From: Acanthopleura granulata
Lineage: Eukaryota; Mollusca; Polyplacophora; Chitonida; Chitonidae
Length of the DNA: 64,000 nucleotides
Direction of reading: 5' to 3'
Assembly: GCA_016165875.1 (NCBI GenBank)
Contig: JABBOT010000023.1
Coordinates: 806,001-870,000 of the forward strand
The notes under the pieces are model-generated. The model made no database searches and was not told where the DNA came from. It worked only from the letters and a program-made list of their open reading frames with translations. The position numbers were made by a program, and so were the translations under genes. Each line of letters begins with the position of its first letter. Positions within the stretch are counted from its first letter, which is position 1. Shown one piece after another: positions 24,701-39,700 of this stretch.

Positions 24701-27700
24701 TGCATAGGTACCCGTTAGCTCGATACTGTGGCCTGTGACATTTTGCAGAAGCCATTTATCATTTGTTGACATCTGCCAGTTTTGCAAGGATTTTATGTTA
24801 CCTGCTACAAAACCACTCACCTTTACCTGTTATGAAACGGTCTGTCGCCTTGTTCTGGGGCCTGAAATGGCCTGGGACTGTAGTCCTGGGATAGCCTTCC
24901 TGGGAACCTCCTAGGATGTCCACAGAAATGGTCGGATCAGCTGTCGCCTGGACACTGATAAATTAAAGTAACAGTTTGCTAATATAGCCAAGGCCTTCGA
25001 GGTAACATCGACGGATGTTACCCTCTGTCTTGGGAACCCGTAATATTTTGATGAGGTTTGCCATCTCAGCCAAACTGCATCCTAACAATCCCTGCATGTT
25101 CGCTAGAGATAAATCCTGGTCTCGCACCGTGCCGTCTTGCAAAGTCCAGATCTCCGCATTGATTCTCAGCGGCAAGGGCGTTTCACTTTTGACGTTAAGC
25201 GGCTTTGCAAATAAACTCTGCCACCTTAAAGCTATTGGGTTCACCTTTGGTCTCATTAGACATGAGCACATTACCTACCACGAAAAGTGAGCCCTCACTG
25301 TTATTGACGCTGTCTTAGCTCCATTCAGTTGCTAGATCCAGTGGCTTGCAGGAGTCACTGCATTCTTCCTCGTAAACCGACACGTCGAGGGATTGCCTAA
25401 TGAGACCAATGTAACAACTAAGTCTGAAATACAGAGTTTGTCTCTCAATTACGTCAGCTTCGGTTAGTTTAGCCACGTCTAGAGACTGTGCATGTGTGCT
25501 TTGCTGGACTTCCACCATCCCTCACATGTGGCGAAAGGCAGTTTGTTCCGCTTGTTTTTGCTTGATGTATATTCAACTTGTTTCTGGTCTCTTTGGGGCT
25601 CAGCATCTGCGTCACTTTCAGAGTTATCAGACTGAACATGTGCCGAATCCTTGGCCCGTTAGGGTCATAGTGGGCACAACATCCTTATCAAACCCTGCAA
25701 ATTGGGGTAATGCCGGCTCGGACTCGGCCCCAAAGATTTCCGCGAACTCCTCACTTAGTGTAGGACCCGGGCAGCTCACGGAAGGCTCCGGTACATTGGC
25801 CTTGGGTTTTATAGTCAGGGATTATTTTCACATGTATGTGATCACGTGTATGCTGACCGCTTGCTAATTATGCAATGTGACCCTGAAAGGGCCAGGCCAT
25901 GTGTAAAAGAACCAAGGTAACATAATGACTTCAGAATAATATACCAGTGGAATAAAATGAAAATATTTTCATATCAAGAAATTATAACATGAGGAATTAT
26001 GTTCTAGTTGGCACTCTGATTGCTTCTGCGTATAAAAGTGAAGATGTACCTCATGCAGAGTCTTGGAGTCTGGGGCGTTGTTCTGACTAAACCGAAAGCC
26101 AAAGGTGTTCTTAGGGGTGGGGCCGTCTATCTGTGAGACGTCAGCCTTACTCGTGCTGGGGGTAGCAAGGTTCTGTTCACACCAATCAAAGGCAACAATT
26201 CTGTGATTATGCACAAGTACAAACGCATAGAACAGAAAAAACGCACCCAATCCACAATGAACAAACTATCTGAGAAAAGCTTAACCAAAAAATGACACTA
26301 GCTGACTAGATCTGTCACTTTCAATCACAATACCCCACCTTGTCTTGTAACAGCCAGCTAACAACTTACATGTAATTCACCTCTGTATTCTTGTTCTCCT
26401 GGTCAGACTATGCTTAGCTAAACTACTGTTTACACATATTTGCATATATTTTATTTATTTACGTACTTGTTGTTTAATGCCACACACAAGAATTTTTCAT
26501 CTTACAATGGCAGTCAGTTTTACAGATGGGGAAATCGGATGCCCACCAATCAAAGGCATCAAAAGAATGAAGCTACCTACCTATAGCAAGTTACTGACAC
26601 ACCTTACCACTTTTTATGCATTATACATGCATACCATGGTCTTTAACAAATGTTACACTGAGCAAATGGTCATACAGGTGTCACCAACGGCTTGTTGTCA
26701 CCACGGCCCCAGAGACAGTGAGTGCAGGGCAATATACAAAGTGAATTTTCAAGGCTGAGGCTGATGGCTTTAACCACTCCGCCATCCGTTCTCTATTTCA
26801 TAATATATTTTCACTATGCAAGGTAGATTTTCAAGGATGGATACAGGGTCCTATTGTGTCTTTTAGAAAAACTTTTCTAAAATATCGAATGGGTAAAAAT
26901 TTAAAAAATTGAAATGTTTTTATTACTAAATTAGTACCTCAAAACATGTACGAATAATCTACAGAAGACATTAACAATACAGTCACGAATTACAGACTAG
27001 CAGGCGGACTACTGGTGGTTTCGTGAGCATGAGACTGGTGTGTTTGCATCACCAACATGTGAGCTGATCTGACACATTTCACATTTGCTTGTGCATGAAT
27101 AGCTATTTTGATCCCTTTTGCCTAGTTGACAAGAATTTTTTCAAACAATCAAATAAGGACTCTAGACAAATTCCTGGATCCGACACTGATGTTCTAAATA
27201 AACATGAACATTTACCTAACCCCATACCTGCACTTGACTGGCCAGTAGACTTCTTCTGAGGTAAGTTTGTGTGTTGGCAGAGAGCCTTCTTTTGGGAGGG
27301 CAATGACCTGGGCCCCTCATCTGTACGCTCTGCTCACCCACCTTCCTCGGTGAGCCACTGATGGGGGTGCAGGTCACACTGAAGAGCTCTGTATCTGAGG
27401 TTTGTTTCAGAGGTGTACTCTGAATGGGTAGGGAATCCCTTGTGTAAGGGCAGAGCAGGGCGATGTCACCCTCAATGCCTTTGGATTCAGCATAGGGCTT
27501 CAATGCTCCATGGCCGACCGACTCACGGGATGGCTTCAGGTGACTCCCTGAGTGGGCTGATGTAGAGTCCTGACTAGTCGAGGCTGTTCCTGGATGGGAG
27601 AGAGCTAACGACAGTGGACAGGGAGAACTCACTTTTCCATCTAGTACATTCAGGACTTTTACGGGAACATGCATCTCCTTCTGCAGACAGTCATCAAGAG

Positions 27701-30700
27701 GGTTTACATGTGGCAAATGTGGGTCCTTCACATAGGTGTGCACAACCGCAGGCACATTTAGATTCACTTCTTTTGCCACACCTGTTTTGTGAATATCACT
27801 GTGTTCATTGTTCAAATCATATACTTTCTGCTTGTTATCTTTTTTCTCCTGCTTTTTCTTCATCCATCTGAGAACAGACTTACAGCTAGGTGCAGGGTTA
27901 CATGGACATATAACCTTGGCTCTGTCACCACAAACAGCGCTGAGTAACTGAGGATCAGTTTTCAATTGGTTAACAAATGCAGAGTTAATGTTCTGAGAGG
28001 AGAAAATCGGGTCATCTGCTGCTACATTAGTTCTCCAGGTGTTGAGCCCTGCCCTAGCAAATTTACTGGTGTGTTCTTCCAGATCATGAGCCTGTCAACA
28101 ACAACAACAGTCAACAAGTTTTCATACACATCAGAGGTAAATAATAAATCAGTTCAATACCCAAGTTGTGGCATTAGCAAGGTATATTTTGTCTAAGATG
28201 ATAAGTGTGCAGTTTACCTTTATATTCAAAGTATCAAATATTCATGAACTCACTGAATACCATGAAATTTAATAACACTTAGCTACTTAAGATTCAAATC
28301 ACATTTGATTAAATTTGGTTCAGCAGTTAGGGTGAATAAATGAACAAGAAGGTGTCAAAACACTGATGAACACATGAACAGACAGACAAACCCCAATGTT
28401 CAACCATAGCTAATGATACACACTCATGGTTGAAAACCCCCAGCAGTTATATTTTGAAACATGAAACATTAAAAGAAGAGATCTACATGAAATGCTACTT
28501 CTGATTGGCACAAAGAAAAAACAACAAAAATTGAAAAAAAAAAAAAAAAAAAAAAACCCAAAACTTTTCTCAGTTATAAGGTTTTGAAAAATCAACTTTT
28601 TTTTTTTACTTTTAAAAACTTTTCACTTTGCAACAGGTTTGTCAAACTATTGTCACCAATTGCACTGATATTCACTTTTCAGCATCCAAGCTCTGCTGGT
28701 GCCCTATGCAATTTGTAACACTGGACACACAAGGTTAAAACTATTGGCTGATAATGATGCTAAAGATATTAAACATTTGGTAACACCCAAATTCCACCGC
28801 AACATAGTATTTCTGTCTTTAGAACAGGCCTAGGTTTCACCAAAACACACCGCATAATGGTTCACTGCAAGGAGTTTGCCAACCAAACATAACACAGATA
28901 GATATGAGAGCAGGAAATACAACAAGTTAATACTGAGGAAAATAAAAGCTTATGTTTGTTATTATTATGTGTAACTGACATTCATCGCAGGCAAACAAGC
29001 AGGTTACATAAGGTGGTAGACAGCTGTTCTCTGTGCACATGAATGAGATTCCTTTGCCATGGGATATCAGACATGTTGTGAAATAAACCAAATTTTGTCC
29101 AATTTGTATGTTTCTGGGACATTTCAGGCTTTACATGGGCTTACATGTAGTTCCCAACTGAAAATTCAGAAAAACACATATCACCTGGCATAAAAAATGT
29201 TTTGTTTATTCCATATGACCAGTTTTGCTCATGTATATGAACACATATGTGTACTGTTGCACCAATGGAAACCATTATCTGGCTCATTGTGCCCTGGGCT
29301 ATGGCCAGGGGTCACTCTGCATGCCCAAAAAGTTTTGCTACATTGCAGTAAACTCCTGTCACATGACCTTAATTTCAGCCTCCCTGAAAAACATTCTCAG
29401 AGGCAAATTTATATCACAAAGTATTTGTTTAGAGACTGTGACTGTAGTTTCCTTTCTATGATCAAAAACTTTTCAGATCAGGCCAAATTTGCACCTTACG
29501 ACATGTCATGAGTGAAATTTTTGGTCAGCTACTGTAGATGTAGAGAGCTCCAACACTCCAACTGGAGCTCTCCTTGATAAGCAGAGAAGAGAAGTAAGGA
29601 GCATAATCTATGACAATTTTGGACTTTTCATGCTTGTATGTAACAAAAGGATTAAGTTGTGGAGCAGATTTCCCCCAGCTCCCCTAAGGTTGCTAACTTC
29701 TAACATAATACAAATATATATATATGCCCACACACATGCAGCAACAAGTTGAGGGAGAAATTTGAGGAACACGCTAAATGGGACTACGCTGTACAGAATC
29801 ACGTTACACAGATTTGTGTTATAAAGAGGGAGAGAATTAACTGCAGCCTGGAAGGGGACTACTGAGATCACAGTTTTGCTGTGTAACTAATATTAAATCT
29901 CACTTCTGCCAGCTACTGGGCCAATTTCATGACTTCATCTAGGTGTTTTTCTCCACAAATATACACGGTCTGCATTGTGGTTCGATAAGGTGGCATCGTT
30001 TACTAGGGAAAGTGTCCATGTGAAATTTTGTGAAATTGGCCCCAGAAGATCTTAGGCTTATTAAGTAGTGTGGCAAACCAGAAGTTAGTATTTAATACAC
30101 CCTGATGGTTTTTGTTGTTATATGAATACTTTGTCTACAAAATGTGTTGAGAGAAGCAGCTGTATTAGATCTAACTGCTAGAGTATCCGTCAAGGAAACA
30201 TTAGGAAAGGGCAACTGTACATGTATATGTGTATCTACATGTAATGGAAGAAGGAGCCTTCTCACCATTGTACTTGTGAGCTTCAAGACACGTCCACCTA
30301 TCTCCCTACAACACAACAGAAAACAATGTCACCAATCACATAGTCAACTACATATTTACATATGCACCTGTTCCCAATAGGTGTTGGAAAAATTGCCCAA
30401 AAAGGATGGCACCATCACGATCAAGGTTATCAGCAGAGAAAGTTTAATAGTTTACTGCACATGGAATAGTACATATACAGATATAAATTTTTCTTTGTAT
30501 GCAGAGGACCAGAATGTATTCCTGAACCTGTCCTCAGCACCCCCTGGTTCCAACACCTATATACGCTTCATAATGATCCACACTGAGGAATGTACATATG
30601 TCTTTCATGCACCAACATCCCAAATCTGTCTTTGTCAGACTTGGTTAATACATTAACATCTAACCAGTCTTGACAAACCATAGCAAAAACGTACAGGAAA

Positions 30701-33700
30701 GACCAAGGACTGAACATTTAACACAGTGGATACGTGTACACTTTTCTGTTTGATCTTTACATTCTGAGAAAAGTGTAGCAACACTGCATGCAAAAAGAAG
30801 ACATAAAAGCAACTACACCTACAGACAGATTTGGCCATCCTTAAAAACTGTTTCTGGGGCATAACCCAATCCTTTGAGAAAAAGCAAGACCTGGTCGGAA
30901 GGGAATTATTAATTTTTTTTTTCTGGCTAAATTTTGACAAAATTAGGGATTTTAAAGAAATTAACATGGAGAGAAAAACAAAGAAAACTTTTACTGAGAC
31001 ACCAGCAAAAACTTCTGAGTAGGACCCTTTTCGTGGGGTTGGTTGGATTTGTACGCAAAATGAACATATTTTTAAAGACGGCCCAACAGGCATTTAATAC
31101 GGTGTGACATATCATTGGTAACTCCAAGGTATAAAGTAAACAGAGCCAAGTTTTCTGGATTATTCATTGTTTAAATGCTTGTATTTATTTCGAAAATTTT
31201 TCACTTATGGCAGAGGTCAGGTACATGGGTGGAAAAAACTTTTGCTAGGTCCCTTCCGAGTTCCGACCCTCCTGACCAGCAGTGAGAGCTGGATTCAAGT
31301 CTGAAAACTGACTGGTGATGCAAAAATCAGCAGTGAAAAGAACAATACTTCAGTCAAGCCAGGAATTGATCCCTAACAAATATCCATTAACAATGTGCCT
31401 GTACGTGTAAGTGTATTTTATACTTCTTTATCAAATAAGGAAAAATATATTTAAGTTCTAATTCATTACAAATTCTACATGTGAAAAAATGAGATTTTAC
31501 ATGTGCGTGCAGGGTAGACAGTCATGATATTTACGTTTGTCTGTGAACAGTTGGCTAGATATGCTACATAAAGGCCTTTGTGACCTCATTGAAATACAGG
31601 GAAATTTTACTGAACTTCAAACACGATTGCAAGTTTGAAACTTTGCAGCTCCATGATTTCCCACAGTACTATATTTATCCTACTTTACCTTTTTTCATGT
31701 TACACCTTGCTTGATTCTGAGTGATTCCTCCACCCCTGCTTGAGTCTCTCCTCTACAGCACTACTTAAGTCTTTTTGCGAAGTTTAATTAATTCTTATAA
31801 AAAAAATACATAAAAAAACTAAAGTGCTGTCTTCAAAAATGTCATTTTCTGGGCTTCTGAAAGTTTAAACTTTACATGAAATACAGTACTAGTATGCTAG
31901 TATTTTGTTTCAGCTGCTGGCTTGTCACCTAATTTCAGCAAGAGCATTTTGCTTTTGAGATATTTTAGCTTAAATAAAGTAACACTCTGATCAAAATCAT
32001 TGATTATAGTCTACATGTAGTGAGAATCAATCTAAAGTTGCTTTCCATGAACCTTACTTATGTTCATGAGCTTACAGTTAGAGTTGTTCTTACCTGGGTT
32101 TCTCTGGTAAATCCCCTGGGTCACTGCAGAATGGCTCAGTCACCTTTACATCATACAGGCCTGCACACCCCTCAATAGCATGCCATGTTGGGGGCCTCGT
32201 CGCAGGGGTCATTATCACCTTTCTGGGCTGCTCTTGGCCCAATGCCTGTCCATCAGGGCTTAAGTCTTCATTGCCTGGGCATGTGACTGAAGGAGCTCTG
32301 TTTGTGAACTGGTCTCCACTTGGTGCCCGAACTGTTACTATGGGATTACTTATATTGCTTTCTGAAGCACCCTTCACTGCCTGCGTTCCACACTGTGCCT
32401 GATTCTGGCAACCAGAGACTAAATCAGGACGTTCCTGGCTTTGATATGCCTGTGTGACCCTGAAGAGATCCTTAGCAGAGAGGCCCGTCTCCAAATACTG
32501 TATCGGCTTTCTTGGTTGTGGCACAGATCTATGATCACTTTGGGAAGCATCGCCATTTTGACTTTTACTGTTCAACTTTTGCCACAGCTTCTTCCCACCT
32601 TTTTTTATGTTTTGGCTTCGCATGATCACCTTTCTATGAACTTCACTTTCTACCTGATCTTGCTCTGCTTGATAATTACTTTCTTCATCTGTAGCAACGC
32701 TTTGCTTACTGGAATTGGTAACCTCTAAAACATTGGTACTTTCGACTACCTGAGACAATCTGACATTTCGGGAGAAGTCCAGCATCTTTACAAAGTCTTC
32801 CTTCTTTAGCTTGGATTTTTCTGCCAAGATTTCCTCTGCCTTTTGGCCAGTGACTGTATCTGGGTATGGTTTGTCCGAATACAGATCCTCACTTTCCCTG
32901 AGGGATTTTTCACTGTCCTCAGAGGCGGTCACTTTGCTACAGTACAGAGCAGGGGGCTGGGTCTCCGGGAGCTTCATGTCCTCTATATTATACCTGGGGA
33001 TATTTGGTGGACCAAGATCAGGAGGTGAGGTGGTTGGTTTTCCTTCTTCGCCAGTTGAGGGTGCCAAAGCATACTTAGCTGGTATTTTCAGTTTAGTATT
33101 TTTCAGGAGAAATGGGTGGTCCTTTTTAATGACGAATGTTGATTTGACCTGGTGGTCAGGCGCAGGCTTGGGTTCACTGACTGAATTTCCACATTTTTCT
33201 TCACTCAGGTGTGGCATAGTAAGCTGAGGAAGTTCAGTGTCAGAATTGCTGGTGTAGGAACCAGTGGGAGACTTAAGCGCTTCCCTTGCTCCCAGATTCT
33301 CAATACTAGGCAATGGCATCTCATACAGCGAATCAACTGAGGTTTGTGTTAGATACAGGCAAGCTTTTGAGGTCTTGGAGGGGTTTGAAATCACATGGGA
33401 AGTTTCCTCTGGGGTATTCACATTAGTATCAATAGAATCTTCTTTCAGTTTTGATGTTTTACTTGAGTTGTCTGTTCCTGGTGAAAGAGGCTGAGGCGGG
33501 GAGTTCTCTCCCACGTCTGACACAGTTGGTGACACCAGGGCGAGTTTTTGCATGACATCATCGTAAGGAGTTTTGTGATCATCACATTTGTCAGTGTAAG
33601 CCACAATATCTGTTAAATTAGCTAATGTAGCTTGATGTAACAGAGACAGACTGTTCATGATAATCCCTGAGTTTGGCGTTCCCGCACGCTTACGTTTGGA

Positions 33701-36700
33701 TTTTTTAGTCAGGAATGCAACACCCAGACGCTGGTTTCTGGTTAGGGCCCTTTTTCTTGAACGCTGTCTATTTTTGCCATAAACAGCATCACAAGACGAG
33801 TCATCCTTCATTTCAGAATCAATTTCTGAGTTAGATGTGGAGTTTGGGGTGGAGTCAGCACTCCCTGTCCCTGTCGTCCTACTTTGCTTGGCCATAAGCC
33901 CACAGCATTCACTCTCCCAGGTCTTATCAGATTCGCAGATTTCATCAAAACTCCCCGGTTGTGTTTCTGACACAGATCTTCTACAATTATGAACCCTTTC
34001 ACAAATTTCACACTGTTTTACTGACTGCAGAAATTCCTCTACATTCACAGGTGTACCTTCAATATTACTGTTTCCTACATCCACAACCATCCTTTTGTGG
34101 CCCTTGAATTTCCCCACAACAATATAATGCACTCCCTCTTTTAGGTCAGCCCCTGGAAGGTCTGACCTTGACCTCGTACGTCTTCTAGTTTTACAACTTC
34201 TCATTCTTGAAGCTCTGAAGTCCTCATCACTGGCTGTGTCCTCATTTTCCATTTCCAAAAAGTTGGTGAATGCATTACGGCCATAATTGGCAGAGGACCT
34301 CTTGGACCGCCTCTTCATCCAGGAAATCATCTGATGGCCTTCGTCTTCTGCCATCAGCTCTACATCATCATTTTCCCCATCATCAGATAAGTATTTCACC
34401 TTGGACCGGCTTTTCTTCCTCAAAGATAATCTGTGCTTATTTCTCTGTTTGGCAGGCTTTGGGTTGGAGACTGGTGGACGTCTGTTTGGTTTGACCTGGG
34501 TGCCTTCCACCTTGTTACTTTCCACAGCGGATTTGCGCACCATGCTGTCCACAGTGGTGTTTCCTGAGTCAGCAACTTTCTTCAAACATATAAATGTTTT
34601 CCCTGCCTGATCAGAAGTTTTCACACATTCCAACGGCAGAGTCCATGTTGATGACTTACTTGTACCTCCAGCTTTGACATCATTAGTAACTGCACTTGTG
34701 GAATACCAAGAAGGATTAGCCACCCACGGTGCTAGAGAAACATCAGTCAAGTTACTACTGCTATTAACACTCTGATCTGAACTTCGGTCAAGAGACAAGC
34801 ATCTGTTATAGTTATTAGCTGGAACAATGGAGTTAGAATTTGAGGGTTTACCACAGACATTAGGGATGTTGCCATTAAACACATGGCAGTGTCCAACAGG
34901 AGGTGATCTCTGCTGTACAGGCGGATGACTGGTGAACTCAGGGGGTTGGAAAGGTTTGCTGCTAGACAGTAGAATGTTGAGCTTTTCCTGGTTGCTGACT
35001 TCTTCATCACTGGAGATGGGCTCCACACCAGCATACATTGCCATAGACGGGGGAAAGTTATCCCCATACACTGACATAGGCGGATATGTGCAATCATTCA
35101 CTGCTTCCTTCCTTCTCGCTTGGTCACCAGTTTTACAGCTGTTTCTCTCTTTATCTATGGTACTTGATGCTGAATGTTTTATGTTACTTGTGAACATACC
35201 AGTGATGTTCACACACCCAGTCCCTGCAGTGCTATTCTGACAGAAGAATTGTTCCTCACTTTTGTCTGGGTAACCTCTGGACACATCAATATCTCTGTGT
35301 AACAGATTGCTAACTGAATCAAGTTCCTTTCTTTGTTCATCACGATCACACGAGGTAGGCTTGTTAACAGAGCGGCCTACTGGTTGTGAGGGAGCCTCAA
35401 GGGAGAGCGCACCCTGCCCTGGGTCAAACTTCTGCACAGATGTCACACACAATGAAGACATGGGACAGGAATCCCAGTGAGCAGTGTCACCAACTTGGCA
35501 GTCAGCAATGGTACTGTTTCTGAGGTCTGCGGTTTTCATATTGACCCGGGTATAACCACCTGAATTCGGAGGCATCAGCTTCTTCCTACTGCCTCGGGAA
35601 ACACACGTCGACCCATCAGGACCTGTGATCTCCAACAACAACTCAGTTTCAGATTTTCTTTTGAAACATTTGCCAGGACCTGAGCTGGGTTTGCTCTCAG
35701 ACACTCTGCGTTTCTTGGTTGCCTTTTTCTTCATTGGATTCATTTTTTTCTGAGTTTGTATGACATTTATTAATAGTGGCCTGGACTTTCTCTCATTTGA
35801 AATAACTGTGTTTACAGGGACTTTTGATTTCAGCTCAGCCTTGATTTTGAGGATGTCTGCTAGTTTCAGTAGTTTGACTTTAACCAGTTCACGCCCTATC
35901 TTCAGCAAGCTATATTTTCTGGCATCCATTGGATGCATTCTGACAATGGAAATATCTCCCATGGAGTCAGCTGACTTTTTCTTCATCATCTTCATGCGTT
36001 TGTACACTGGAGTAGGAACGTGAAAGGAGTAAGAATATGTGGAAGAGAGTTTGGTTACTGAGTCTGCAGGTAATGAGTTATGTCTGTGTAGTGAGAGCCC
36101 CAGCTTCTTCATCCGCCCTGCTTTACCACGTTCAGATGTTGGCGGTGACTTGTTGTTCATGACTGCTGGATAGTACGGAGACAGTGATGTGTTGACTGAG
36201 AAACCTGCTTTTGCTGGACTACCACCACCTCCCAAGCTAGAAGGGGGCTGTTGTTTGGAACTGGGCAGCCAGGCTTCGTTGTCCTGACCACAGGGGGCAG
36301 AGTGCTGTCTGATGTGCCTAACAGCCGGGGTATACGTGTGGTAGTCAGGACTAGGCAGCTGCGATGGCCCCACCCACTGGGGCCTGTCCATGGTAGCTGG
36401 GGAAAACATCGGCTCACAGCCATCACCTTGGACCTTCAACACAAAGTTCTCCAGACTGCTGATGACGGAAGAACTAGGGTAGGGCAGCTGCTTCTGTGAC
36501 AATTGTGGCTGCCAGTGGTTTGGACTCCTCTGAGAGGTTGTCTGAGTATGGCCCCCCGACAGCTCAGTGCCAGGGTCTCCTGAGATGGAGGAACGGCTGC
36601 TGACTGAGGAGTGGGAGCTTGTGGACAAAGGTCTGGACTTGATCAATCTGGAATCAGCAAACAGATCCTCCTGACTATCCCCTGAGGTTTTCAGCGGCTT

Positions 36701-39700
36701 ACAGACAGATCGGTCAAAGAGCAGCCGAGCATCAATGGGGCTTACCTGCCCTGACAACAAGTTTGGTTTACCCAATGGTGACTTGAGGCTTTGCTGGCTT
36801 GGGGACAAGTGGTCAAGGTTAAACCTTTCACTGGACACAGGACTGTGGACAAGGTATTGTGAGTCTAAGCTATTCCTAGAGTCTGAGTAGCCAGTATCAG
36901 TCCATACTGGAGATATCTGTGCTTGTGTCATCGCTGGGAAGCTGGGTGACATCATCTGATGAGATGGTGAGGAATGGATGATGGAGTCTGACTGAGAACT
37001 GGGCATGTTACTGTAGTGTTGTGGAGACTGGAACTGCATCTCCATAGGGGAGGACTGAGAGCCTCTCATACTCAGACAATGGTTACCCGTGGAGTTTGTC
37101 AAAGGAGAGATGGAGGTGGTGGAAGTTGACATGGCCTCTCTATTTGTGGGATCAATGGGTGTTGAGTGAATAGCACCATTATTAGAGTAGTACTGCTGAT
37201 TAAAAGTTCTATCCTGATTTGGGTACTGGTTCTTCTGCCCTCGAGGGCTTAGAGGGGAGGCCATGGTGATACCTGGTTGTTTATAGCCACGATGATGGAA
37301 TTGTTCAGGCTGATAGGGATGGGTCAGGTTCATGTAGTTTCCAGGCTCTGGAGGTGCCTTCCTGTTATGGCCATGCTGATGGCCCCTGTGAGATGGCATA
37401 TACCACTGGGCATCACTCAAACTCTGGCTGGTGGGCCTCTGCTGCTCACACTGCCCTGTAGGGTGCCAGCTTTGTTTGTAGCCAACGGCTCTAGCTGGAC
37501 CAATGTACTCCCGTCTCCCCTGAGGTACACTGCTGTAAGAGGGGAATCCTTGGGGTAAGGCTCTCTGGTCACTTGACTGGAGCAGCCGAGAAAGGACGGG
37601 ACCCCTGGTGCCTAGCCTCTTCATTACTGGCTGGTCAGTAACTGTAATGAAAATTGGATGCAAGTTAACTTCAACGTCTATACATCTCACCAATATACAC
37701 AGTTTATCTACTGTAAAAACGGCAGAATACAGTACTATTGAGCATGTATGTACCACAAACAAGAAAGCAATCAGAGATTGCAAAAATGTTGGCCCCCCCT
37801 CCCCTCCAGCAAAATATAAATACAGCACAATCAGCCACAATATTAATATATATTTAAGAGACTGAGTGCACTTGTGTACAAATGCACAACTGAACAGTCT
37901 GTTTGCGTTGGTGAACACGAAGTTGAGGGAGGAACTGGGTCCACAAACAAATTTGTCCAAGGGCAGACCACTTCTAAAATAGATCAAAATGTGGAAAAAT
38001 AACCTGACAGTGCACAAGTTCAGGTTATTTTGCAAACTTTGTGGGAGTTTGAGAATCCTATGACAAATATTTACCAAAATATGCTCTGTATAAAGTTGAG
38101 AAATATGTGCAAGGGCAGACAACTCCTAAAATATATCAAAACGTGAAAAAATAGCCTGACAGTGCACAACTTCAGGTCATTTTGCATACTTTGTGTGAGT
38201 TTGAGAATCCTATGCCTAATAGTTGTCGAGATATGCTCTGCACAAAGTTGAAAAATAGGGTCTAGGGCAGATACCTCCTACAATAGATCAGAACTTGAGA
38301 ATATAACGTGACAGTGCACAACTTCATGTCATTTTGCACACTTTGCGTAAGTTTGAGAATTCTGTATGTAATTTTTGCTGAGATATGCTCCGCACAAAGT
38401 TGAGTGGGACGGACAGACGGAAAAAGTTATCATTGTATGTAACCCTCATTAATGAGGAGGGACATAATTGTTGCTATGCAATCTTTCAAAACCGACATTC
38501 AATCAACCAACATATCATTCGCTTAGATGAATTAGGACTATTTTATTCCGAAAGTGCTTCCAGATTGTTGCTATTATCAATTTATCAGTAGACTAAAATG
38601 GCTATCCCTCTTTGGATTAGGCCATTTCATGGTTAGTACAAAACGCACATTACAGTATTTTTACACATACATGCACAATGAAACATGTGAAAACTGTACC
38701 CGAATGCACCAGAATCCTGTCAACACAGGCCGTTTCATGCTGTTCACTTTTTCATCCATTTAAAATATCTGTCAACTCTGAATACTGTCTGTATTTATTA
38801 GTCCCATTTTGTACAAACAGTGCTAATCTGACTTGTAAAAACCACCACTGAAATATGTATGTCGTCTGTGTGTCTGCATAGCACATGTCCACAGGCCCCT
38901 CCTACTGCTGCTAATGCGGTCAACAAAGTCAAACTCCAATCTGACAGAATGATTTAAAGCCATGGCCAACAATATCCCTGGGTCATAAGGGTTTAGTTAA
39001 CTGTTAACTGACTATAATGATGCTTGAATCAAAAACTTTTGTTGCAACAAAGGCAGATCAGGACCTGTTTGATGTTGATGAAAAAAATGATCATGGAACA
39101 ACATGTTGCTCAATCCCTTCATGCAATTTCTGGCCACATTCAGGACATATAACCTATTGTTCGCTGTGAAAAGCACATGTAACCATGTTCTATCTATAGT
39201 TTCGTTTGAAAACATTTTCCATATGTTGAATCCTTATATTTGCTGTACGGTGGCTTTCAATCCTTTTACTGTAAGTACTGGGCTTTATATTCCCCAAATT
39301 TGGGCACAGTCAGTGTTGAGCGCTGATAGCCAAGATCATCTAAACTAGCAGGGATGTGGAGAAATTGGATGACAATCCAAATGAGAGGCAAGCATTTTTT
39401 GCATGTTAATATATTTATAATAAACATAAATGATACAAAAACGCTCCTTCATTCCTTACAAGACACACAGTTATGGTCAATATTTATTTCTGGCAAATTC
39501 CCATTACATTACTATATTCTGAAGATGTAGAGCGAGGGCATATTTTCCTTGTAGTTAGGCATGTTGAACTGCTCTTGTGACATTTCCCACTTTTCTAATA
39601 CGCCTTTGGAGACTCATTGTTAACATATGGTTCTTTTCTGTCAGTTTTGCAAACAGAGAAAAAATAGAAAAATGTGCAAGAGGCCACCTGGCCACTAGAT

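Larger units (their letters stand above)
22650..25910 (-). mobile_element. Degenerate DIRS-like (tyrosine-recombinase) retroelement
   Basis: Minus-strand frames, broken by stops and frameshifts, read in order as a gag-like part, reverse transcriptase, RNase H-like region and tyrosine recombinase. This order matches DIRS elements. Inverted terminal repeats flank it: 22965-23010 and 25861-25908 are reverse complements with few differences (GGGTCACATTGCAT core). A further inverted-type copy of the end lies at 22671-22700, and another fragment near 22890-22915, as expected for DIRS split repeats. It lies in REV3L intron 17 in the gene's own orientation. No intact frame remains. Confidence 0.8.

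Noticed and set aside
26768..26795. Possible functional tRNA-Ser/Leu gene on the minus strand
   Set aside because: Only the A-box half is convincing. The rest is SINE body.
32441..37865. Numerous plus-strand frames of 60-138 codons opposite exon 14
   Set aside because: Antisense shadows of the long REV3L frame, without homology.
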